64,000 bases of DNA from CAVWCQ01 sp963753545 (GTDB taxonomy: Bacteria; Chloroflexota; Anaerolineae; Aggregatilineales; Aggregatilineaceae). Below the pieces are notes generated by a model. It was not told where the DNA came from and did no database searches. It worked only from the letters and a program-made list of their open reading frames with translations. Shown here piece after piece: positions 35,201 through 43,187 of this stretch (positions are counted from its first letter, which is position 1; each line of letters opens with the position of its first letter). Made by a program: the position numbers and the translations under genes. The stretch is from positions 62,001 through 126,000 of the forward strand of contig CAVWCQ010000001.1 in NCBI GenBank assembly GCA_963753545.1. The letters are read 5' to 3'.

Positions 35201-35514
35201 TCAATACGCTGGAAATCTTCGAGAAGATATCGTTGTATCTGTCAGTCGAATTCATTTACAAGGGACAAACAGGCGAACTGCTGCCCCTTGCTCCGGCAGA
35301 AATCCTGAATCCGGGCGATCTGGCTTCTCTTGCTTCCGAAGACCTGTCCCGCCTGAACCATGCGGCTATGGCTGCCAACGCGGATGAAGCGCTGGCGGTC
35401 ATTGAGAAACTCCGCGCCGATCATCCCGCTCTGGCTGGCGAATTATCCCGCTTGGTCAATAGCTTCCGCTTTGATATCATCATGGATATCACAAATCGGC
35501 CTGTCATGAACTGA
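32290..35514 (+). CDS. Large hybrid sensor histidine kinase (Cache-HAMP-GAF-HisKA-HATPase-receiver)
   Basis: 1074 residues from ATG 32290, which overlaps the stop of the tandem sugar-binding gene. Two membrane helices (about 18-38 and 355-380) flank a ~310-residue extracellular double-Cache-like domain. Inside: HAMP, a coiled linker, GAF (about 465-600), HisKA with FLANMSHELRTPLNAIL (phospho-His), HATPase (NLISNGIKFT, DTGIGIG, GTGLGLPISRHF), then a receiver with LIFMDMRMPIMDG and a C-terminal Hpt-like helical tail without an obvious phospho-His. Family knowledge: phosphorelay kinase. Context suggests that the sugar-bound double protein touches the extracellular domain. Confidence 0.88.
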   Translation: MTTPTTQKHRWWSPRSIRLKLLIAFIAIDAMLILTIGSLSYFTARNALRNEALDGIEALRAARSAQINLWFSDRQRDLQALVADPKVAIFANAAIDSLDDSVDANDTREQRLKEIAIAYRYHPELSDAGDNSIYSTIHVRAHSFYQNLLEINKYTDILILSLNGDVVYSVSKREDFATNIFDQPDNPLLAPFHQVVDGASGPDYVTFTDITFYRPVDKPVVFFAAPLFNQGNMVGVLVLELPIDTLNTLLNLRDGLGKTGETYIVGGDLLFRSNSRFLDLLDVKTTILNSSTQVDTVASRSALAGSTETRIITNYRGVRVLSAWKPMVLQSGGSLVWALIIEKEISEVEEPARNLLLSVLALSLLASLGVFVLSYFISNQISNPLRQLTETAERITSGELEQQVYIVTQDEVGILAQAFNKMTGQLRALIDSLEERVSARTRDLQIASDVSKQITTVLEIENLLQEVVILTASRFGFYAVFVYLFDEEQEKLICAAGADSGGRIVPQHDRHDIALESHPSIIALAARTRETVIANDIQPSANAHLSRTRSELAIPMMLGNRLLGVFDLQAEQPERFNAEELGVLKTLSEQIAIAVRNAQLFANTQAAQMAAETASQAKSVFLANMSHELRTPLNAILGFSQLMVRDSSMSSTQKEYVDIIGRSGEYLLQLINDVLEMSKIEAGRVTLNPESFDLYRLLSSVEQMLKVRATSKGLYLTFERRECVPQYMKADESRLRQILINLISNGIKFTRQGGVTVRINYRADHNRLMVEVEDTGIGIGEADLARVFDIFTQSDSGQEAQEGTGLGLPISRHFVRLMGGDIKAQSEVDKGSVFAFDIQVEPSAPISGDSGITRHEVIGIAPGQPVPRILVAEDKWESRTLLVKLLEPVGFDVLTASDGQEVLDLYLSHAPDLIFMDMRMPIMDGYEATRRIKATDQGKNTPVIAVTASAFEHERAQILACGCDDFVRKPVNTLEIFEKISLYLSVEFIYKGQTGELLPLAPAEILNPGDLASLASEDLSRLNHAAMAANADEALAVIEKLRADHPALAGELSRLVNSFRFDIIMDITNRPVMN

Positions 35515-35635
35515 TTATTAGACGATCGGCCAATGGTATTTTAGACCGTTAGCGGATGAACGCGTCTCTTTTTTTCTTTACTCTGAATAGTAACGTTCTT
35601 TCAAGTGTAGAATTAGAAAGGAACACAACAACCAT

Positions 35636-36628
35636 ATGTTTAAAAAAGTTCTAGCTCTTGCATTTTGCGTTGTGTTAGCCCTCTCAATTGTTCCAGCTCA
35701 GACTTCCCACCCCGTGAAAGCCCAGGACGAGACCCTTAAAGTCGGTTTCCTCCCCGGCGTGGTCGATCCCTTCTATCAGGTCATGGAACTCGGTATCAAC
35801 GCGGCAGCGGCTGATCTGGGTATCGAAGTTGTGACGCAGTATCCCGATGACTGGGATGTCACCCTGCAGACCCCCATTCTCGAAACGTTTATCGCTCGCG
35901 GCGACCTGGATTACATCATCATCGCCCCCGTTGACAAAGAACAGATGATTGGCCCACTGCAGGCTGCTATTGACGCTGGCATCAAGGTCATCACGGTCGA
36001 CACCTTCCTTGGCGATGGCGACTATGTGAACGGCCCCGTGACTTTCCCGCTGTCTTACATCGGCTCGAACAATGTCGAGGGTGGCAAGATTGCGGCTGAA
36101 GCGCTGGCGGAACGTACCGGCGGCGAAGGTAAAGTCTACATCCAGAACACGAACGAAGGCGTCAGCACCACCGAGCAGCGTTCGCAGGGCTTCCACGAAG
36201 GTATCGCGGAATTCCCCGGCATGGAAATCGTTGGTGAAGAATACTGCCTGGACGACGCCAATGTGGCGGCAGAGCAGACCGCTGCCGTTCTGCAGCGCGA
36301 ACCCGACCTCGTTGGTATCTTCGGCGTGAACGTCTTCAGCGCCCAGGGTGCTGGTACGGCTGTCTTGAATGCGGAACTCGGCGGGGCAGTTGATGTGATC
36401 GCCTTCGACGCGACCGCGTTCGCCATCGAGCAGTTGCGCGCCGGTACAGTCAGCCTTGTCATCGCGCAGAAGCCCTTCGACATGGGCTACCTGTCGATGG
36501 AATTTGTCCTGGCTGATGCCAATGGCGTCACCAGCCTGCCCAAGCGCGTTCCCACTGGCTACGCTGTCATCAATGCCGACAACGTGGACGATCCCGAAAT
36601 CGCTCGCTTCATCTACAAAGTCGAATAG
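35636..36628 (+). CDS. Sugar ABC transporter substrate-binding protein
   Basis: 330 residues. Signal peptide at about 1-28, then a type 1 periplasmic-binding fold (KVGFLPGVVDPFYQVM, DYIIIAPVDKEQM, IKVITVDTF, TEQRSQGFHEGI, DVIAFDATAFAIEQL). It closely resembles each half of the 30365-32290 protein. It probably binds a pentose or similar sugar and delivers it to the permease and ATPase downstream. An AGAAAGGA site precedes the ATG. A terminator at 36647-36708 separates it from the permease, the usual way to make more binding protein than channel. Confidence 0.9.
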   Translation: MFKKVLALAFCVVLALSIVPAQTSHPVKAQDETLKVGFLPGVVDPFYQVMELGINAAAADLGIEVVTQYPDDWDVTLQTPILETFIARGDLDYIIIAPVDKEQMIGPLQAAIDAGIKVITVDTFLGDGDYVNGPVTFPLSYIGSNNVEGGKIAAEALAERTGGEGKVYIQNTNEGVSTTEQRSQGFHEGIAEFPGMEIVGEEYCLDDANVAAEQTAAVLQREPDLVGIFGVNVFSAQGAGTAVLNAELGGAVDVIAFDATAFAIEQLRAGTVSLVIAQKPFDMGYLSMEFVLADANGVTSLPKRVPTGYAVINADNVDDPEIARFIYKVE

Positions 36629-36646
36629 TTTCGCTCGTTAATCCCC

Positions 36647-36708
36647 TGTGGGGATGTCGTCCGACAGAATGTCGCCCGACAAGATGTCGCCGCCATCCCC
36701 ACATTTTT
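36647..36708 (+). terminator. Terminator between the binding-protein and permease genes
   Basis: Ten-bp perfect stem (36647-36656 with 36694-36703) and a TTTTTC tail. The 37-nt loop is built from a 15-bp unit (GATGTCGTCCGACAG-like) repeated about 2.5 times. Probably allows partial read-through. Confidence 0.8.
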
Positions 36709-36742
36709 CTTCGCCCGGGGAGATCGTAAGGAGACACATTGG

Positions 36743-37945
36743 ATGTCAACCATAGACTTACAGAGCATCAGATCATCTAAGCGGTTGTCGCCTTCCCGGA
36801 CGACCTTGCGGCGAATGATCCTCGTAGTGAGCCAGGTCTGGTCCTGGTTGTTTCTGGGGCTGGTTATTGCGTACTTTTCAGTTGCGGCTGAAAGAAACGG
36901 CACCAATTTTTTTGGTATTCGTAATTCACAGAACATTCTTGTTGCCATCGTACCCATTTTGCTCCTGGGTATGGGCCAAACTTACGTGATGATTTCCGGT
37001 GGCATCGACCTGTCCGTTGGCTGGGTGATGGGGCTTGCTTCGGTTTGTTCAGCGCGAATCATGTCCGATTGGCTGAAGACCTCACGCCCCGGTTTTGCCG
37101 ACAGCCTGATTGATGTGACAGATAAGCTTGGCATCGGTTTAGATGCGACGTTGATTGTGCTTGGATTGCTGGTGGCTCTTGGGGTGGCTGTCATCGCCGG
37201 ATTTACAAACGGGGTGCTGATAGCCAAGCTGCATATACCGCCTTTTATCGTGACGCTTGGTGTTTCATTTGTAGCACGTGGCATAGGCTGGATCTGGTCG
37301 AAGGGCAACGTGGTCCCGGGTCTGCCTGTTACTCTGCGCAAGGTTGGCAATAACTCGCTCATGTATATTGTGCATGGCGATCATGGGGGAATCTATTTCT
37401 TCAACAGGCCCGATATCACTGGCAAGCAGCTTCGTTTGATGGACAAGGTGATCACGTGGCCTGTCCTCATCGCATTTATCATGCTTTTCATTGCCATCTT
37501 TGTCCTTAAGAAGACTCAGTTTGGGCGTTACACGTACTCCATTGGTGGTGGTAGCAACCGTGAGGCGTCTCTTCGTGCTGGTGTTCCCGTAGATCGCCAC
37601 CTCATCATGATCTACACATTGTCAGGTCTTACGGCAGGCATGGCTGGCTTCCTTTATAACGCCCGGTTTATGGGCGGCGCAGCCGATGCCGGAGAAGCCC
37701 TGCTCATGCTCTCGATTGCTGCGGTTGTCATCGGTGGCGTCAGCATGTTCGGCGGTGAAGGCCGTATGTCGGGCACTCTGGTTGGCGCGCTCATTATGGC
37801 GGTGCTCCAGACCGGCCTCATCATGATCGACGTCGAAACCTATTACCAGTACGTCGTGGTTGGTATCATCATCATCTTGACGGTATTGATTGACCAGGCG
37901 CGCGACCTTGTCGTCGGGCGTGCGGAAGCGGAACAGGTGCAGTAA
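36743..37945 (+). CDS. Sugar ABC transporter permease (RbsC-like)
   Basis: 400 residues with about ten hydrophobic segments. The MGQTYVMISGGIDLSVGWVM segment and the later AAVVIGGVSMFGGEGRMSGTL segment are hallmarks of the BPD_transp_2 (ribose/xylose) permease family. It forms the membrane channel for the sugar bound by the upstream protein. An AAGGAG site precedes the ATG. Its stop overlaps the ATPase start (TAATG), so they are coupled. Confidence 0.9.
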   Translation: MSTIDLQSIRSSKRLSPSRTTLRRMILVVSQVWSWLFLGLVIAYFSVAAERNGTNFFGIRNSQNILVAIVPILLLGMGQTYVMISGGIDLSVGWVMGLASVCSARIMSDWLKTSRPGFADSLIDVTDKLGIGLDATLIVLGLLVALGVAVIAGFTNGVLIAKLHIPPFIVTLGVSFVARGIGWIWSKGNVVPGLPVTLRKVGNNSLMYIVHGDHGGIYFFNRPDITGKQLRLMDKVITWPVLIAFIMLFIAIFVLKKTQFGRYTYSIGGGSNREASLRAGVPVDRHLIMIYTLSGLTAGMAGFLYNARFMGGAADAGEALLMLSIAAVVIGGVSMFGGEGRMSGTLVGALIMAVLQTGLIMIDVETYYQYVVVGIIIILTVLIDQARDLVVGRAEAEQVQ

Positions 37946-38715
37946 TGGAACCGATTCTGGCAGTTGAAAACCTTGTCAAACGTTTCGGCGGCCTGACAGC
38001 CATTGATCATGTGAGTCTCGATGTCTGCCCCGGCGAGGTGATTGCCCTGGTTGGCGACAACGGTGCAGGAAAATCGACCCTGATCAAAATGGTATCGGGC
38101 GTGCATCACCCCACCTCAGGGGACATCTACTATCAGGGTAAGCACGTTCACGTCAGCCGTCCGTCCGACGCGCGGGCGATGGGCATTGAAACCATTTACC
38201 AGGATCTGGCCCTTGCCGGAAACCTCAACGTGAGTGGGAATATTTTCCTGGGCCGCGAGATGAAAAAACGCTTCCTGGGTGTGCTTCCCGTCCCCGTGCT
38301 GGACGAAGATGGCATGACCAGGCGTTCCAGGGAAATGCTGGGCACACTCGATATCCACATTCCGTCCTACAAGGCCAAAATCGAAAAACTGTCGGGCGGT
38401 CAGCGGCAGGCTGTCGCCATCGCCCGCGCCCTGTTTTGGAATGCCAAGCTGCTCATCCTGGACGAACCAACCAACAATCTCGGTGTGGTCGAACAGCGAA
38501 AAGTCCTCGACCTGATCCAGCGGCTGCGCGCCAAAAAAGAAGTAGCCATCATTTTGATCAGCCACACCATGCCCGATGTGTTCGCCGTTTCCGATCGAAT
38601 TATCATTTTGCGTCGCGGGCGCAAAGTGGGCGAAAGGCCAACAGCCGAGACAAGTAGCGAAGAGATAGTACAATATATTATGGGGCTGAAGAACGATTAC
38701 GAAGTAGCGCAATAG
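37945..38715 (+). CDS. Sugar ABC transporter ATP-binding protein
   Basis: 256 residues, a single nucleotide-binding domain rather than the double domain of RbsA. Walker A GDNGAGKST, Q-loop in TIYQDLAL, signature LSGGQRQ, Walker B LLILDEPTNNL and switch His in LISHTM. It powers uptake with the permease; two copies would be needed per transporter. A FrcA-like single-domain arrangement is plausible. Starts within the permease stop codon. Confidence 0.92.
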   Translation: MEPILAVENLVKRFGGLTAIDHVSLDVCPGEVIALVGDNGAGKSTLIKMVSGVHHPTSGDIYYQGKHVHVSRPSDARAMGIETIYQDLALAGNLNVSGNIFLGREMKKRFLGVLPVPVLDEDGMTRRSREMLGTLDIHIPSYKAKIEKLSGGQRQAVAIARALFWNAKLLILDEPTNNLGVVEQRKVLDLIQRLRAKKEVAIILISHTMPDVFAVSDRIIILRRGRKVGERPTAETSSEEIVQYIMGLKNDYEVAQ

Positions 38716-38754
38716 GCCCCATAAGCGACCCTATTGAGTGGCATGGAGTGAACA

Positions 38755-39303
38755 ATGGCTGTTACAAAAGCGGAACTTCAAAAATACCAGGCAATCGCTA
38801 GGTCTTACCTCGATAAGGCAGGCATCATCCTCACTAAGGAGGAAGCGGCAAATATCGAAGTCGCAGACCTGGGACTGGGAGAATATGAGCATACCGGATT
38901 GGCGCTGGTGGTTTATGTCAATACGGACCGGGTTTGTGCCAAGGAACTGGTACTGATGCCAGGCCAGACCTGCCCGCAGCATTTTCATCCCAAAGTCGAA
39001 GGCAAACCGGGCAAAGAAGAGACTTTCCGCTGCCGCTGGGGAACCGTCTATCTCTATGTGACAGGCGAACCAACCCCTAATCCAAAGGGTGTCCCGCCCG
39101 AAAATCGCAAGCAGTACTATACCGTCTGGCACGAGATTGTGCTGCATCCCGGCGACCAGTACACCCTCCATCCCGAAACCTGGCATTGGTTCCAGGGCGG
39201 GCCAGAAGGCGCGGTAGTCTCCGAATTCAGCACCCGCAGCACCGATGAAAACGATCTTTTCACCGATCCTGAAATTAGCCGAATGCCGGAAGTGATTGAT
39301 TGA
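38755..39303 (+). CDS. D-lyxose isomerase (cupin family)
   Basis: 182 residues of the D-lyxose ketol-isomerase (YdaE-like) cupin family. Metal ligands are visible in CPQHFHPK (two His), EETFRCRWG (Glu) and LHPETWHWF (His). Other hallmarks are the central VYLYVTGE strand and VVSEFSTRSTDENDLFTDPE. It interconverts D-lyxose and D-xylulose, and often D-mannose and D-fructose. Directly after the ABC genes (39-bp gap), so the imported sugar is probably lyxose or a related aldose. A strong terminator follows. Confidence 0.87.
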   Translation: MAVTKAELQKYQAIARSYLDKAGIILTKEEAANIEVADLGLGEYEHTGLALVVYVNTDRVCAKELVLMPGQTCPQHFHPKVEGKPGKEETFRCRWGTVYLYVTGEPTPNPKGVPPENRKQYYTVWHEIVLHPGDQYTLHPETWHWFQGGPEGAVVSEFSTRSTDENDLFTDPEISRMPEVID

Positions 39304-39338
39304 AAGCGCGGCCTGATATCGACAGGCCCTGAGCAGCG

Positions 39339-39365
39339 AAAAGGGGCGTAACGGCCCCTTTTTTG
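39339..39365 (+). terminator. Rho-independent terminator after the lyxose isomerase gene
   Basis: AAAGGGGC and GCCCCTTT-type arms around a short loop, running into six Ts. About 35 bases after the stop. Confidence 0.85.
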
Positions 39366-39397
39366 CTCAACTATGAGAACACTATCGGGGGACGACA

Positions 39398-40969
39398 GTG
39401 AACATCCATTTATCCATCAAACAGCGCATGATGTTCGGATTTACCTTGTTGGTGGTTCTCATCATCATCACCAGCGCCGCCGGATTGTTATATGTCCGAA
39501 CGACCAAAACAGCATTCCAGGATACGGTTGTAACCAGCGGCAAAGGATATGATCAGATCCAATCGATTTTTGACCTGCAAATTAGCTGGCTAAATGTCGT
39601 TTCTACGATCGGTCGCTTGCTTCTTACCCATGAGGTAGCCCTTGTTGATGATCTCAACCAACTGACCGAAACTTTTGATCGGCAGCTCAATGCCTTGCAG
39701 GCGCAGCCGATCCACAAAGACCAGAATATCCAGGATCAGGAACAACAAATTAGTTATGTGCAGTCGATTGGCAGCAACCTGAAAGGTGCGGCGACTGAAC
39801 TGGGCTGGATTGTTGAGAGTGGCGACTGGGACAAAGCCGAGCGGATGCGCCGCACCGAAATAGAATCATTCCAGAGTGTTTTTAACAATCGGCTGGAACA
39901 ATTAAAAGTGGACATCGAAGAAGATGTCAATGACGCAGTTAAACAGACCGAGCAGGATCAGGCAGCGAGCGAGCGGAACCTTAGCATTTATTGGGCGATT
40001 GCCATTGTCCTGGCTCTGCTTGCTAGTTTCGGCATTGCTTCCCTGACAACCATCAGCATCATTCGCCCACTTCAGCACCTGATGAACGCGGTGCAGGAAT
40101 TTGGCCGGGGGAATTTTGCCGTCCGTGCTCAAACCGCCGGACGCGATGAATTGAGTAAGCTGGCAGGCGTGTTTAATAACATGGCGGACGAACTGCGCAG
40201 CCTCGTTGAGACGCTGGAAGACCGCGTCCGGCAGCGCACGCACGAATTGGAACTGGCCCGCAACGAGGCCGAAAAAGCCAATCAGGTGAAATCTCAGTTT
40301 CTCGCCAATATGTCTCACGAACTGCGGACGCCTCTCAATGCGATTTTGAATCTGACGGGCTTTGTATCCGAGGGGTATATGGGTCCGGTCAACCCGGAAC
40401 AGGCGGAATCGCTGCAAACCGTGGTTACCAGCGGTAATCACCTGCTCAATCTGATCAACGATATCCTGGATATCGCCAAGATTGAGGTTGGCAAAACAGA
40501 ACTCTTTATTGAAGACGTCGATCTGAACATGGAATTAAAGGGCGTGATGGCAACGATCCAGGGTCTGATCAAAGATAAGCCAGTCAAGCTGGTGGATCAG
40601 ATTTCCAGGGACCTGCCCCACATTTCTGGCGACGGACGCCGCCTGCATCAGGTGTTTTTGAACCTGCTGTCGAATGCCGTCAAGTTTACCCCACAGGGCA
40701 ATATCACGATCAGCGCAAACTGCCGGGATGGTGAAGTTCTGGTTGCCATCCGTGATACCGGGGTGGGCATCCGGGCCGAAGATCAGGCGCTGATTTTTGA
40801 ACCCTTCCGGCAGGCCGAACATGGACTGCGGACCGGGCAATCGAGCACCGGGTTGGGGCTGCCCATTTCGAAGCACTTTGTTGAGGCGCACGGCGGCAAG
40901 CTGTGGATGGAAAGTGTCTATGGCGAAGGTTCTGCCTTTTTCGTGACCCTTCCGATCAAAACGACCTGA
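39398..40969 (+). CDS. Membrane sensor histidine kinase (HAMP-HisKA-HATPase)
   Basis: 523 residues from GTG 39398. Helix 1 at about 11-30, an extracellular helical bundle (four-helix type) of about 160 residues, helix 2 at about 200-222, HAMP, coiled coil, HisKA with FLANMSHELRTPLNAIL, and HATPase with NLLSNAVKFT, DTGVGI and GTGLGLPISKHF. Signal unknown. It follows the sugar locus but after a terminator, so it has its own promoter. The receiver protein 49 bp downstream is its probable partner. Confidence 0.88.
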   Translation: MNIHLSIKQRMMFGFTLLVVLIIITSAAGLLYVRTTKTAFQDTVVTSGKGYDQIQSIFDLQISWLNVVSTIGRLLLTHEVALVDDLNQLTETFDRQLNALQAQPIHKDQNIQDQEQQISYVQSIGSNLKGAATELGWIVESGDWDKAERMRRTEIESFQSVFNNRLEQLKVDIEEDVNDAVKQTEQDQAASERNLSIYWAIAIVLALLASFGIASLTTISIIRPLQHLMNAVQEFGRGNFAVRAQTAGRDELSKLAGVFNNMADELRSLVETLEDRVRQRTHELELARNEAEKANQVKSQFLANMSHELRTPLNAILNLTGFVSEGYMGPVNPEQAESLQTVVTSGNHLLNLINDILDIAKIEVGKTELFIEDVDLNMELKGVMATIQGLIKDKPVKLVDQISRDLPHISGDGRRLHQVFLNLLSNAVKFTPQGNITISANCRDGEVLVAIRDTGVGIRAEDQALIFEPFRQAEHGLRTGQSSTGLGLPISKHFVEAHGGKLWMESVYGEGSAFFVTLPIKTT

Positions 40970-41018
40970 AAGACCGCACTGCATTTTTGTAGTTCGAAGC
41001 TGACTGGGATAAATAAAA

Positions 41019-41411
41019 ATGCCGAAACATGTCCTGATTGTTGAGGACAACGCGACAGACGTTAGTGTGCTGCAAAGCCTGTTAAAACGCCTGGGAGTGA
41101 GTTATACCGTATTCTTTGATGGCCGCGTCGTGCCGGATGTACTGCCGGACATGCCGGTGCCCGACGCGATCTTCCTGGATTTGGAACTGCCCGGCGTGAC
41201 TGGCTACGATATCCTGCAAGCCATCCAGACCATGCCGGATTACCAGGATGTCCCTGTCGTCGCCTATACATCCCATCTCTCCGAGATGAGCGCGGCGCGA
41301 GACGCGGGCTTCCACAGTTTTTTGGGCAAACCGCTCAAGCTGGCCCAGTTCAGCGCCCAACTGGAAAACATCTTTAATTCTCATCCCGTTTGGGATGGAC
41401 GCGATAGGTAG
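41019..41411 (+). CDS. Single-domain response regulator (CheY-like)
   Basis: 130 residues, receiver only. LIVEDNATDVSVL holds the acidic pair, AIFLDLELPGVTG the phospho-Asp, VAYTSH the switch Thr/Ser and FLGKPLKL the conserved Lys. No output domain, so it relays to another protein or controls by binding. Lies 49 bp after the kinase gene on the same strand. Confidence 0.88.
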   Translation: MPKHVLIVEDNATDVSVLQSLLKRLGVSYTVFFDGRVVPDVLPDMPVPDAIFLDLELPGVTGYDILQAIQTMPDYQDVPVVAYTSHLSEMSAARDAGFHSFLGKPLKLAQFSAQLENIFNSHPVWDGRDR

Positions 41412-41430
41412 ATCAACTTGCGACCAGCAT

Positions 41431-42075
41431 TCAGCTGGCGACCAGTGCGACGAGCTGGCGGAGATACTCAAGTTCATCCTGGTTGATCTGGTGCCCCATG
41501 CCCGGGTAAATGCGCTCTGTGACCTGCCCGCCTAATTGTTCAAAGACCGCTGCGGTTTCATGAACGCGCGCCTGAGGAATATGAGCATCGCGATCACCAC
41601 ATCCGGCAAAAATCGGTGTGCCGTCCAGTGATCCGGGATAGTCGCGCGGTGTCCCATCTGGCCCGATCAATCCGCCGCTAAGCGCAAATAATCCACCCCA
41701 CCGCCGCGCGTTCCGTGCCACAAACTCCGATGAGAGGCAGGCCCCCTGTGAAAAACCGCCGATAACGATCCGCTCGGCTGGAATTCCTGCCACTTCAATA
41801 TGAGTAACAAGATTCCCCAGCAGTCTGAGCGCCGAAGACAGGTACGGCTCGTTTTGTTCCAGCGGATTCATAAAGGGATAGGGGTACCACGTATAGTCTT
41901 GCGCCTGCGGGGCGAAATAGACAAACCCCGGATGCGGCAGGTCTTCGGCTAAAGTGAGAATGCTTTGGGCCGACGCGCCGCGCCCGTGTACCAAAATCAT
42001 GGCTGCCTGAGCAGACTCTAACGGCTGTCCCGCCATAAAAATGGACTGCCCCTGGTGCGGATCAGATTCAGACAT
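41431..42075 (-). CDS. mhqD: Phospholipase/carboxylesterase family protein (MhqD-like)
   Basis: 214 residues, alpha/beta hydrolase of the carboxylesterase 2 family. AMILVHGRGASAQ forms the oxyanion region, GGFSQGACLS contains the nucleophile Ser, AGCGDRDAHIP the acid, and YPGMGHQIN the catalytic His. The neighbouring ring-cleaving dioxygenase gene overlaps by 8 bp. In Bacillus the same pair (mhqO/mhqD) is part of hydroquinone and quinone detoxification, so a similar role is inferred. Confidence 0.82.
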   Translation of the reverse strand: MSESDPHQGQSIFMAGQPLESAQAAMILVHGRGASAQSILTLAEDLPHPGFVYFAPQAQDYTWYPYPFMNPLEQNEPYLSSALRLLGNLVTHIEVAGIPAERIVIGGFSQGACLSSEFVARNARRWGGLFALSGGLIGPDGTPRDYPGSLDGTPIFAGCGDRDAHIPQARVHETAAVFEQLGGQVTERIYPGMGHQINQDELEYLRQLVALVAS

Positions 42076-43030
42076 GACGTGATGCTTCCTGAATAGGTTT
42101 AATAGTAAAAGGTGGCAGCCCCGAAGCGATCTCCCCGCGAGAGTCCTCTAGCCAGGATGGTAGTTTCAGGTGCGTGCCCAGTGTTTCGATAGGCTCATCG
42201 ATCAAAAAGCCAGGACTGTCGGTGGCGATTTCAAACAGCACCCCGCCCGGTTCGCGAAAATAGATCGAGTGGAAGTATTGGCGGTCCATGACCGATGTCA
42301 CCTGCCGTCCAACATCGCGCAGCGCCATCAGATAATCCATTTGCTCTGCGTCGTTCTCGGCGCGAAAAGCAACATGGTGAACCGTTCCCGCTCCCATCCG
42401 CCCGCGTTTGATCGAGGGTTGTACCAGCAAATCTACATGGGGGCCAGCGTCCCCTCTCCCCCGGAAGCGCAAACGATTATCTTCCTGCCCGATCAGTTTG
42501 TATCCCATCGATTGAGTGAGCAGATCGGCAGTCCCTTCAGCTTCTGCCAGGGCGAGGGTAACACCGTGAAACCCGCGCAAGACATGCTCGGCTGGAATGG
42601 GCCCGTTTTCCCATACCTGCACGTCTGGAACGGAGCGGGTGACGACTAGTTCCAGGCTCAGGCCATCCGGGTCTTCAAACGACAAAATTCGTTCTCCAAA
42701 GCGATGCCCTTTGTCTTCCACCGCGATATCGTGTTCAGCAAGATAACTGCGCCAGAACAGGACAGAGTCGGGAAGAATGGCATAGGCAACCGCGCTCGTT
42801 TCGCCTGTTCCCCGTTGTCCGCGATGCGCGCCTACCCAGGGGAAAAAGGTCAGGATCGTTCCGGGGCTGCCCGTTTGATCCCCATAGTAAAAGTGATACG
42901 TGCCAGGATCATCGAAGTTAACCGTTGTTTTTACCAGCCGCTGTCCCAATAGGTTATGATAAAAATCCACATTGGCTTGTGGATCGTTAGCAAATGCGGT
43001 GATATGGTGGATGCCTTGGATCGGTTGCAT
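42068..43030 (-). CDS. mhqO: Ring-cleaving dioxygenase, VOC family (MhqO-like)
   Basis: 320 residues from ATG 43030 (a longer frame from 43102 adds unlikely residues). Two glyoxalase/VOC modules: MQPIQGIHHITAFANDPQAN with a metal His at the start, and HVLRGFHGVTLALAEAEG for the second module, then FHSIYFREPGGVLFEIATD with a metal Glu. Members cleave hydroquinone-type rings. The esterase gene downstream starts inside its 3' end, which supports a shared function. Confidence 0.85.
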   Translation of the reverse strand: MQPIQGIHHITAFANDPQANVDFYHNLLGQRLVKTTVNFDDPGTYHFYYGDQTGSPGTILTFFPWVGAHRGQRGTGETSAVAYAILPDSVLFWRSYLAEHDIAVEDKGHRFGERILSFEDPDGLSLELVVTRSVPDVQVWENGPIPAEHVLRGFHGVTLALAEAEGTADLLTQSMGYKLIGQEDNRLRFRGRGDAGPHVDLLVQPSIKRGRMGAGTVHHVAFRAENDAEQMDYLMALRDVGRQVTSVMDRQYFHSIYFREPGGVLFEIATDSPGFLIDEPIETLGTHLKLPSWLEDSRGEIASGLPPFTIKPIQEASRHV

Positions 43031-43187
43031 AAGTGCTCTGTCCTTCCAGTAAGTCTCTGCTAGATAGAGGGATACATCATCTGGGTAGTGATCGGCAACC
43101 ACAAATTCATCGTTAAGTCGCGCACTCGTTTTAACCTGCTGTCCGTATTATGGATTGAAGAGGCTGCTTGTACGGGAGGTTTGAGCA

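Noticed and set aside
36647..36708. CRISPR-like short repeats
   Set aside because: Units are only 15 bp, in tandem without spacers, and sit in a terminator loop.
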